A stretch of DNA of 64,000 nt. It comes from Dirofilaria immitis (lineage: Eukaryota > Nematoda > Chromadorea > Rhabditida > Onchocercidae). A model generated the notes under the pieces. The model was not told where the DNA came from and ran no database searches. It worked only from the letters and a program-made list of their open reading frames with translations. Below, one piece after another: positions 51,945 to 64,000 of this stretch (position 1 is the first letter of the stretch; every line of letters starts with the position of its first letter). The stretch lies in NCBI GenBank assembly GCA_024305405.1, contig JAKNDB010000109.1, forward strand, positions 5,022,001-5,086,000, given 5' to 3'. The position numbers and the translations under genes were made by a program.

Positions 51945-52785
51945 TCAAACTACCACCAGCTTACTACCAGTAATAGAACCATCCGTACAAGATTCAATAA
52001 TTTCTCGTTGGAATTGAGTGCAGAGGCAACTGCAGGGTGAGACATTATCCATTGCATGTATCGGCATTTTTGGTGTCAAAAATAAGCGAGTATTATATCT
52101 ATAAGGATATGCTATTATCAGATCCTCAATTTTCTGGGGAAAAAAATCTTTAATTCTAATTTCTACCCGTCGTATATTAAACAATTCAAAGATCGAAATA
52201 TTCATATTCCTAAGCAACGAACTACTTTTTAACATAATATGCAGGAGACTTACAAGGGTATCCTGAAATTTAAAAATAGACTTCAAATATTCCGGCAACA
52301 ACTTGAGGGTCTACAGAAACAAATAAGAGAGCACAAACTGAAAACGAAAAATAGAAAATTATTTGAAAATAAGTTATACATCAGCATGACAACGGGTTAA
52401 CAAATCTGACCTACTTATCAACATTAAAGGTCAATTACAGAATAATCCCATGATTTATAAGAACCTTCATGGATCTTTTGAAAGCTTAGTAGAGTTATTA
52501 CTCCTGATCCACCAAAAACCACTTTGGTTTCAAAGTCCTCATATTTTCGACAAAATTCTGCAGCCAACTATCTAAAGTGCCATGAATTTGGTTAAACTAA
52601 ACAACGTTTCATAAAACAGTAAGAAAGAAATTTTAAACATTAAAACAAATTAACTTTGCTTTAGCAAATCCAGTTGAAATCAAAAATAACCAATAAAATA
52701 CATTGCTAGTTCGCATCAAGCTCGGTGTTAGTCTGCCCTTTAGAGGAATGTAAGCTCCTCAGTTAATCATTACATTTTGGATACC
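51945..52785 (-). CDS. 3' end of an unrecognised gene
   Basis: Two well-supported exons and one probable. 52310-51945 is the last exon (TLKLLPEYLKSIFKFQ, FELFNIRRVEIRIKDFF, YRYNTRLFLTPKMP, DNVSPCSCLCTQFQREI, ending GSKLVVV). 52596-52439 encodes FNQIHGTLDSWLQNFVE and, after one A is added at 52544-52547, KYEDFETKVVFGGSGVITLL and EGSYKSWDYS. A further exon ending at 52785 (SLFCHIEIYLLHDQ) is in phase. All junctions are phase 0. The segments look like a folded, conserved intracellular protein, but I cannot name the family. A Cys cluster (CSCLC) near the C-terminus might bind metal or be structural. Upstream exons are not found before the NADAR gene at 54736. Confidence 0.55.
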
Positions 52786-53065
52786 TGATCATGTAACAAA
52801 TATATCTCAATATGGCAAAATAATGATTTGATAGATTTTTTAACCAGTAATTTACTTTTATGATTTCTTTGGTTTTATTTTTATTTTCATAAACAGTCTT
52901 ATGGTCTCCTATTAACTATTGCCAAATAAACTGGTCAGAACTTGGAAATTCATGGAAATTGATTAGGTATCACATAAATAGAATACTGCTGCTTTCCGAA
53001 GCTAAATATTACATTAGATGCAACAGGTCTCCATTAAAGAAAGTAACTAAGCTCAACATTAGTGT

Positions 53066-53590
53066 ATGTCAAATTTTTTTGACCGAGTAAAGAGGTTCTA
53101 TAGTTGGAAGCTTAAAAATTCCATGCAACTTGAACAATCAACGCATGAATTAAATAAACCGAGAGATCAGCTAAGTAAAAGGCAAAAAAAAGTCGAGGTT
53201 GTGAGTTTAAAGCAAAAGAACACCAGGCTCCCAAAAGAGCAAAGAAATGGTAACAAAGGAACAAACTACCAAACCAAATTTGATTCCGACAGATTTAGGA
53301 AGATACATAATACGTATGACGAAATTTTTTTAAATTCGCAATAATAAAGATATGAACAGAAATGGAACAGACAACAGCATCAAGCCACTGAATATAAGGA
53401 CCAGTTACTATATATACCGAACAATCTTCAGATTTTCGGTCACAAAATCTGCATGAAATGGAATATATAGTCATATCCCAGTAAATACAAGGTATACGGC
53501 TTAATGCAAAAACATTAACGAAATTACAAAGGAAATTAGAATGAAGTCGAAAACGTGCCAATAAGAACATTTCCGAATAGCTAATAAATC
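53066..53590 (+). pseudogene. Possible decayed coiled-coil coding sequence
   Basis: An open frame 53066-53344 includes QLEQSTHELNKPRDQLSKRQ and LKQKNTRLPKEQRNGNKG, a heptad-like pattern rich in Gln, Lys and Glu. Past its stop, other frames keep the style: YEQKWNRQQHQATEYKDQLL near 53350-53410, LHEMEYIV near 53450 and LNAKTLTKLQRKLE near 53505-53545. This suggests an old coiled-coil protein broken by stops and frameshifts, or a retrocopied fragment. A/T-rich DNA yields Lys/Asn-rich frames by chance, so this is weak. Confidence 0.28.
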
Positions 53591-54735
53591 ATATGATTCA
53601 TAATATTGCTATATCGTTAAGATTACAATATTTAATCAATAAGAATTGCTTTATTATTGACTCCAAAAATATTGAAAAAGTTTCCTGAATTAATTATGCA
53701 ACGTTGAAAGAAAAAGTGATAAATAAACGAAACGAATAAAATGAGAACATGAATGTTAGTAAGATATGTACACGAAAGGCTAGCATTTGCAAAGATTAGA
53801 AAAGCTACGAAAAATTTCGCCTGAGAACATGAATAAGATACTATCGACTGGAACTAGTAGTAAAAGTCTAGTACCGAAGTTTATTATTTTTCGAATAAAT
53901 TATAAAGCTTCTAAGTTAAATGGAATCAAAAGTACTATAGTCAAAGTTAGACATTACCTAACTGAAAATTAAAACTAAATTCCATTAGGCACTATGAACC
54001 AAAGCATTACAGAATGTAAATAAGAACTCAAAAAGTGCACTGAATTATATAGCTGCCAAATTTCAGCATTTTTCAACACCTGAGCTTGAAGCTAAATAAT
54101 TTATAACGGCTTCGTCACATATTCACATGGACTGATTGTTGAAACGCTATTACAATGCAAATAACTACGAAAAAGAAATTAATTCAGCACCCCGTTAAAA
54201 ATTCAGGAAGCAAAAAGGCACTAGATGTGAGTGTACATGTTTCTTTGAAAGCATATGAAGAAAACGGTGAAAATGAAACATAGAAAATGGGAGAAGTCAG
54301 CGAAACCTCAAAAATTAAAACTTGGTTCCAAACCCATCGAAGTGTTAATGTTTGTAAAATAACAAATATAACTCTAAATAAGAATGAATTGCAAAATTCT
54401 CCAAGACCTTATTTTTTTTTAAAAAAGAAAACACAATCTTTAAAAATATGAAAACTGGGGCGATCTAAACCATTACTCGTTTCATCTATGTTACTATTGT
54501 TGTTCTAAACATAACAGTAAATTCAAGCTATTTTGTTCGATCCATCCACTTCTGAACACTGATTAATAAAGTAACAACAAAGCATGCTAATCTAAAGAAT
54601 TTAAATACGATAAAACAACATATTACCATAAGCCAGAATGATGTTAAATTTGCAATATCGGCAGGAAAAATACACATCGTTCTTGGAATACTCATCAACA
54701 AAATATCGAGATTTCGTAATATCGAGACGTCCTGT
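53591..54735. other. Gene-free stretch
   Basis: A plus-strand open frame at 53787-53972 has Lys-rich composition but no splice context. Nothing else is supported between the coiled-coil fragment and the NADAR gene stop. Confidence 0.4.
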
Positions 54736-57586
<2,851 letters not shown>

Positions 57587-57619
57587 CCAAATTATAGTTA
57601 AGAAATGATCATACCAGGT

Positions 57620-57632
57620 CCTGAAAATCAAT
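57620..57632 (-). promoter_or_regulatory. Likely trans-splice acceptor of the NADAR gene
   Basis: On the minus strand TTGATTTTCAG ends at 57622, 36 bases before the first ATG (57586). It matches the nematode acceptor consensus and no upstream coding exon was found, so a spliced leader may be added here. It could instead be an ordinary acceptor with a distant first exon. Confidence 0.4.
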
Positions 57633-59820
57633 CTACAAAATTATCGGTACGACGTGACAAACAGTTATTAATCTCTCCTTTGCATCCAAACTGCAAAAAA
57701 CGATAAAAGTGGAGGTATCTATACGCTGCAATATTAAAGTGCATCCAATTCAACCTCAAAAACCTGCTAGTATTCTCAAAGAAATTTGTGATAAAAGAAT
57801 CAAGTCATGAACAAATTGTGCCCCAAAAATACCTCAAGTACGATGTGCAGACGGGCTTTTATTGAGCAACCATGATTCATAAATGAAGATTCAATTTATG
57901 AAAGAATAGCATTTATTGAAATTTATAAAAGAAGTTTTTTTTTTTAACAGACCAGATGATTGATACTATACTGGATAAAACAATATACAATAAAATAAAG
58001 TTATATAGATAATTCAATAATATAACTGACATTTTCACAAGCAAATCACACATCTATATCACTATTTTCAACCAGAACTCTAGCTTAATTAATTCTATAT
58101 CCCCGTCAAACGTGCAATTTGAAAATAATAGTTAAACAGATAATCAAAAAGAAATGAAATCGTTCAACAAAATCAATATGTCATTTAAAAAGTACTGCAT
58201 AGATCAAGCAATCATGAAAGGTACATGGAAATAAACAGCAACAACAGAACTGCAATAATACCAATTATTGCACAACAGTTCAACATAATTCAAATCGACG
58301 AACAAGGTATCAATGAATTAAAACAACATTCTCTCCATAAGTTTAATTTTTTCATTAAACGATTTGTATGAAACGTATTATAATTGCTCGAATTAATTAA
58401 GATGGATAACTATAATATTGATGATTGCTTAAACGTAGAATAAATTGATGAGAGATGAGAAAAGTTAAAGCGAGATGAAAAAACTTGCATGATACACTAA
58501 AAGAAACTTTGCAGTAAAAACAAAAGAAAACTCATTTAACTGATTCTTGTATGAGAATCAAGTGGTGTAAAATCTATGTAAAACTTGAAAAACCCTGGGT
58601 TACGTATTCTGAACACATGTAAGTCAGTGACTGACAGTCGAGCTTAGACACAAGTTCCATATCCAGCGTTTCTGTTCATAAATATCAGGAAACTTTTTTA
58701 TACAAAAATGGTGCAAAAATCTATTTTTTATTAGCACAATAACTTGAGTGCAATATGCGCTTTTTGAGCTCGATGTTTTTTAAAAAACAGGATTCTTGAT
58801 AAATATCGGTGAAAAGCGATCTCGCAATTATATCAGTGAATCTTGTTATAAAGAAATAAACTGAGTTTCTTCCAAACTATTTTAATGAAACAATTTTTAT
58901 TTACGAGAAAAAATGTTGGACTTATCGGGGTCAACATTCGTTCTCGTAAAGATTGATTCTTGTTTTACTTGATTTTATAATTACGTAACTTATCAAACGT
59001 TAAAAATTTCCTATGTAAACAGAGACTCAATTTATTAACAAATTCTTCTAACCTACAGGTGTGGAATCATAATCTCATATACCATGATTTCATACAAGCG
59101 AATTCAATACAGTGACCGATGATATAATAAATTTCGATAAAGCAAAAATGGTTCACAAAATCCTACAGTAAGTATGACTCTTTATATTTAAATAGACTTA
59201 ATACAAAGTATTAATAATCGAACAAAGCTATCAAATAAAGTTGCGAAATATTACCAGGCGTTAATAATAAAATTATAACTAGCTGCGAATAGCATTCTAG
59301 TCCAGAAGCCTTCTAGATAAGACTATTCATAAAGTGTTGCACAAAACACTGATAAAATGTATCATATGAAGGTTACTTTATCGTCAAATATTCTCGTAAC
59401 ATATTTTTTGTTTCGTTCATACTAAGTAAAACAAAAAACTGTATATAAAGTCTCGAGAACCTTAAAATACAATTTATACAATATAGATCATATCGGAAAT
59501 GTATATAGCATTCCGCTATAAAGAAGCAAAATGCTAAGAAACAGTTACGATCTGACAGCCAGCAATACTCGCATTGTGATAGTGTTGATCATCACGAAGT
59601 AAAGCATAATTGTTGCAATTTGAATAAAATTTACAAACAAAATTAAGTTATATGATGATGCTGCTCAAGTGTAAGATCCTGAAAACTGTGAACGATTGAA
59701 ACAATAAGCAATTTTCTAAGTATGCAAAACCATTAAACTAAAGATCGTACATATATACACCACTGTGACAACCGTTCGAGAAAGGCTTGTATACAATGGA
59801 AATGAATGCGAAAACCCGAC

Positions 59821-61198
59821 CTTTTTAACCAAGTCATATTTAGATAATTCTGGAAATAACTGAAGACAATCACTAAAATATAAAATGTACTGACATTTAC
59901 AATCGATAAAATTAGTCAACTCCTCATAAAAATCTGCAAAATTCATGTATGATGCATAGTGAGTACAGCTGATGAGCTTTATCGGAACAAAAGCCCAAAT
60001 ATATCAATTTCTAACCAGTCATATGTGGATTCACCTGCAAATCACAGTAAAATTTACAAAATTAATGAGATGAATATATATCATACTTTTTAGAAACGAT
60101 TACCACCAGTATTTTATAAAGTTTGAATATATTATATGTGAAAATACGAATAAAGACTGTTTTAGATCTTTCACTCCTCATCATCCATGATCCGTAAGAC
60201 TCTCACGGGATATTTTGAAAAGAAAGTTTATGCGTAGCGAGATTCAGTTCAGTGGGACAAGATTTAGTCACTTTTTTAGTAGTCATCAATTTCATACAAT
60301 TTTGCTATGAGTCTTTTATATGGCTTCGTATTAATACTTCTATTTCTATTTCTAACAGTTTTGCTATAATCACGGGACACGATACTTTTCAAATCTTTCT
60401 GATCTATTAACGAAGATAAGCTCTATGCTACAGAACCATGAAGTTTGAACAAAAAGGTAAATACAATCAATATAACTTATAGGCGCAAAAGATCAAAAAT
60501 CCTATTATACGATTACTTATATAATTAATATTACAGCTTCTGGCGTGTTCTGTTGATATTAAAACATAATTGTATCGCCTCATATTTTCCTTAATAACTT
60601 AAAAACAATCTGGTCTGGATGTAATTATATCAGCATATAATTTAAGTTTTGCAACATCTGATGCATGATTTTGTAGATCAAAAAATTTGGATACTAGTAA
60701 TGCGAGTAACTTAGCTGGAAGAAACAGTTTTTCAGCACTCATTAAAAAGATAATTTTGTAATTAAAAACAAAAATATTGTACAAATGTTGTATTGAAATA
60801 GCCGCATAAGACAATAAGGTTTAATATATGACAATTTATTAAAAATATGATTTAACTGAATTTTTGAATAAAATCACGATCATGACTCAAGTAGTAGCGC
60901 TACCTGATGCTATGTAGTCTCAGAAGTAAATGACGCCATCTCAGAAGCAATACTCTAACCTTCCATCAAAAATCACAGATAAACTTTAACTGGGATGACT
61001 TAAGACTAGCTTTCCATCCATCACCCTTACCCTTCTTTGGCATACTCCAGTCGAAGAGTGTACTGACGATTTGAAAACATCGGCCGACCGCGAAATATTG
61101 ACACCAAAGCTTGATAGAAATCTGCTAGTGCCGTTACGTCGGGAACGCTTGTTTCGCATAGTATTGGTTGATAATCAGATGTTTGCCGATTATAAAAG
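59821..61198 (-). CDS. Candidate exons of an unrecognised gene
   Basis: The best exon is 61198-61031: acceptor TTCTCAAG, open throughout, donor GTAAGG. It reads YQPILCETSVPDVTALADFY then QALVSIFRGRPMFSNRQYTL and RLEYAKEG, with a composition that looks truly coding. 60714-60599 follows TTTCTTCCAG and encodes KLLALLVSKFFDLQNHASDV then AKLKLYADIITSRPDCF and stop. 59933-59821 follows ATTTTGCAG and encodes DFYEELTNFIDCKCQYILYF and LFPELSKYDLVKK before a GTCGGG donor. I could not connect them in one frame, and they may belong to more than one gene or be partly chance. No family recognised. Confidence 0.35.
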
Positions 61199-62142
61199 CT
61201 TGAGAATTTTGCAGTGAGGAGATTCAAAACACGAACATCGAGTTTGCATATGGAAAGAAGATAAAATCAGAGGGAATGGGTAAAGAAAACTGTCTCTCAC
61301 CGCAACGATTATTTCAGCGTTCAAATTTAATTTATATTACATATAAATTAAGTTTATATATATATATTGAATTCATAAAACCAGTTACGGAATATGCATA
61401 TTTAATTCTAAATAAGTAAACGTAGCAAATGAATATCCTTTTGTTTTACCAATTTTATTTACTGCTTTCTTGAGAAAATTACGTTGTGTTGCAGAACTAA
61501 GTCGTTTTGCGTATTAGTGATTTATGGTTGGTACAAACTTAGATTTGTAGAGTGGTATGACGTAATCATAACCTGTTGGAGTTACTGTTTTGAATGGACG
61601 TTTATACTTATAAATAAAAGATTGTTATATTGTTGAAGTTCTGCAATACTAATGAAAAATTTCAAAGTATTCCTTCATCACTTGATATGGCATACAGCTT
61701 GTATATGTTTATCAGTCTTGCCCCTCTCTGTATACTCCGTATCATCATGGAAATTATTGAACTCAGTGTTATGCAGATTAAAAAAACGTTTACCATAGTT
61801 GTTTGCTATCATTTTAAATTTATAGTTAAAGTATTGCTTGTCAACACTTTCCAGGGATTTCTATAATTATAAATCCATCTGCTCATGCTGCCGGACTTTC
61901 CTGGCTTGAAATCGTATCATAGAATATAAGAGATTTTCATCTGTGCGATTACATTGTCTAAAGTACTTAGCTTAATATTTTTTCTTCATGAAATGAAAAC
62001 TGAACTAAGTTTATGATTGATGCTGAAGGAACATTTATTTTGTCATTTTCTTTTCAAAAATATACGGAAAATATCTTCGATGCTTCATCAACTTCTATTC
62101 TCTTAAAATTGCTCGTTAAAAGATAATTTGCTTTCGCTGTTT

Positions 62143-62175
62143 ATTCCCTGCTGAAATTGAATTTCAGCAGGGAAT
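62143..62175. repeat. Perfect 16-base palindrome with 1-base centre
   Basis: ATTCCCTGCTGAAATT, then G, then its exact reverse complement AATTTCAGCAGGGAAT. It is much more GC-balanced than its surroundings. It could be a foldback remnant or an assembly fold-over at a read end. Confidence 0.85.
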
Positions 62176-63326
62176 TTGTGAGAGGAGGGAAATCATTTCC
62201 AGATAGCAGTCCTTCATTTTTTTGCTGATGATCCAGGTGAACTTATTGCCATGCAATCGAGAGAGATAACGTTGATTCACTTTGCAGTGCTTGTTGAGTG
62301 ACGATTACCGCTCTCAATCTCTGTTTTCTCTGAAAGAAAGAGATGACAGTAGGTTATAACTCGAAGCGGGCGTGTGGGGGACGTGGAGGAGGTGGCAACT
62401 ATTTTTGTGAAACTGCAACTTGAACTCTTCATGTGGTTCCAGCTGTGTGATCATATCAGTGTGACTGCGAGATTTGGTATGTGAACATAATCTACCTCAA
62501 TCAGACGACTAGAGCACATCAGAGAGACTTGAAATTAAGCTGAAAGTTTCATTTAGCAAGTTTCAACTGAACTGAAGTAGTGGGCTATCCAGATAAGTGC
62601 ATCGATATGCTCGTTAGGCTGATTATCAATTTGAAATAGTGCATGCTATTAAAATAGTTCCGCTATCTGAGATTTGCTTCAATTTCTTATTTTCAGTTTT
62701 TCTTTTTTTTGTTTATCCTTGCAATTTTGCTCCAATCGAAATTCAGCAACAATTTCTGAGAAACCGAAGCTCTGGCCTAATTGCAGATGAATACCTTGTG
62801 ATCATTTTTTCTATTTGAATGAAATTTTAATTTATGCACTCGCATACTGTACGGGACGATAGAATGTTATTAGTTTTGTAGCAATCTATTTGTTTCTAAT
62901 TATGGTACCTAAAAGCTGGAAGTTTTTACGTTGATCACAGGAAAAGCGGTTGTTATGGACAGATGTTTTTGGAAGAATAAAGTAATACTAACAAAAAAAA
63001 TCTACTATTACTCGTTTATTCCCATAGTTGGAACAGAGAAAGCTGTCATTGCTAATGGTTGAGACTTTTTACAAAATTATATTTTCTGAGCAGCATTTAT
63101 GACACTTGAAAAAAGTAAATTTAAAGTATTTGTTTATCTAGCTGCTGCTGTTTTTGTATTGAATGTTATATCGTTAAAAAATTTCTTCGCAGTAGTTGAG
63201 TCAATTAGTGATATGACAGCAAAACAATTAAGGTAGCGAAAAGTGGTGAGACTGTCGATGAGATAGTTATCTTAATAGACTCAGAAAATTGAATTTAACG
63301 AAGAAATTCAATTCAAAGAAGCCAAA

Positions 63327-64000
63327 ATGGTGGAGCTTGTTCGAGCACAATCCGCTGTTGCATTGAGACCATCGTATTCCACTACGGTATTATTCCCATT
63401 TTACCTCCTTGTTGAAAATGCGTAATTACACGAACTGTTAAAAATTGAATATTGCAGATCTATCGAACACGATCAGTGCCAGATCTAAGCCTGTATAGCC
63501 GTTATATTCCGAAATGGCCATATCGCTACTACAAAGACTGGGATTTGGTAATTGTAAGATTAATTTGTGTACCGTACCTCCTACGTCTTTGCTTCCCGAA
63601 GTTTCAATCAGCAGTGATAGTTTATCCAATAAGATTTTTTTCAATCCTTTTTCTTCGTGAAATTTTTTCTTTTTGTAAATATAATTTGAGAAAAAAATCG
63701 AATCCCAAAATTGTAATTCAAAACTAAATTTCTTTTCATTAAAAATGTTTCTAACAATTTATCAGTGCTTTCATTTCGTTTCTCTGTTTGTCGTGAAATA
63801 ATATTTGAGTATTCATTCATTCAAATAATGCTCTTAAGTCAAGTAATTGCAGTATGATGATTATTGGTACGATCGCTATTATTATTACAGTCCGCTATAT
63901 CGCAGTACATTCTTTCCTCGTCGTTACTATTATAATAACCACATTTTAAATCCGTATAGTTACTGGAACTATCCATACAGCTATTGGACTCGATACAGAG
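63327..64000 (+). CDS. Tyr/Trp/Arg-rich nematode protein, copy B (cut by window end)
   Basis: Exons 63327-63386, 63458-63547 and 63853 to beyond 64000. It starts MVELVRAQSAVALRPSYSTT, then IYRTRSVPDLSLYSRYIPKW with YRYYKDWDL, then DDYWYDRYYYYSPLYRS, FFPRRYYYNNHILNPYSYWN and YPYSYWTRYR at the window edge. It is a paralogue of the gene at 46857: the N-terminal R-A-Q/R-S-A-V block, the SVPDL block and the DWDL|xDDYW block align, and the introns before and after the second exon fall in matching places. Copy B is even more aromatic than copy A: over a third of the visible third exon is Tyr, Trp or Phe. A possible trans-splice acceptor (TAGACTCAG) lies about 45 bases upstream. Function unknown. Confidence 0.8.

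Larger units (their letters stand above)
57633..63326. other. Gene-poor stretch with candidate minus-strand exons
   Basis: From 57633 to about 59820 I see nothing coding. Three candidate minus-strand exons lie at 59821-61198 and are listed separately. From 61230 to 63326 there is a palindrome at 62143-62175 and G-rich sequence at 62370-62395 (about 0.9 kb upstream of the Tyr/Trp-rich copy B), but no gene. Confidence 0.4.

Overview
The window is A/T-rich eukaryotic DNA with short phase-consistent introns, acceptors of the (T)TTTCAG type and likely spliced-leader acceptors in front of several start codons. Gene content (nematode-type troponin T, a zig-like two-immunoglobulin-domain secreted protein, epsinR/CLINT1, an arrestin-domain protein, a NADAR protein, a fossil BEL/Pao element) points to a nematode. 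A spirurid/filarial-type parasite is the likeliest source, but species is an inference. I see no bacterial operons, CRISPR array, rRNA or tRNA gene.

Layout. 1-2344: no supported gene. 2345-4330 (+): decayed BEL/Pao retrotransposon (gag, zinc knuckle, protease, start of pol). 7076-9485 (-): complete seven-exon arrestin-domain gene. 15981-21189 (+): twelve-exon epsinR/CLINT1 gene. 26799-28585 (+): six-exon zig-like gene. 28586-33488: mostly empty, with one candidate terminal exon. 33489-33917 (-): tentative small gene. 34475-37455 (-): troponin T. 37687-41415 (-): long unrecognised gene directly upstream of troponin T. 46096-46509 (-): tentative small two-exon gene. 46857-48120 (+): Tyr/Trp/Arg-rich protein whose paralogue starts at 63327 and runs off the window end. 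51945-52785 (-): 3' end of an unrecognised gene. 53066-53590 (+): possible decayed coiled-coil sequence. 54736-57586 (-): NADAR-domain gene. 59821-61198 (-): candidate exons of an unrecognised gene.

The most important technical observation is that at least five otherwise well-conserved genes need one extra base at short A/T runs to stay in frame (three places in CLINT1, two in the zig-like gene, one in troponin T, one in the NADAR gene, one in the 51945-52785 gene, many in the 37687-41415 gene). In each completed model the restored coding length is a multiple of three and exon phases agree. This looks like homopolymer under-calling in the assembly rather than pseudogenisation. The arrestin and Tyr/Trp-rich genes need no correction.

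The genes do not form a pathway. They are a typical nematode gene neighbourhood: trafficking (CLINT1, arrestin-domain), nervous-system extracellular protein (zig-like), muscle thin filament (troponin T), nucleotide/ADP-ribose chemistry (NADAR) and several nematode-restricted proteins. I found no clear new multi-gene system. The best leads are the Tyr/Trp/Arg-rich paralogue pair, the long unknown gene with a possible in-frame splice into troponin T, and a TGA inside the NADAR core.
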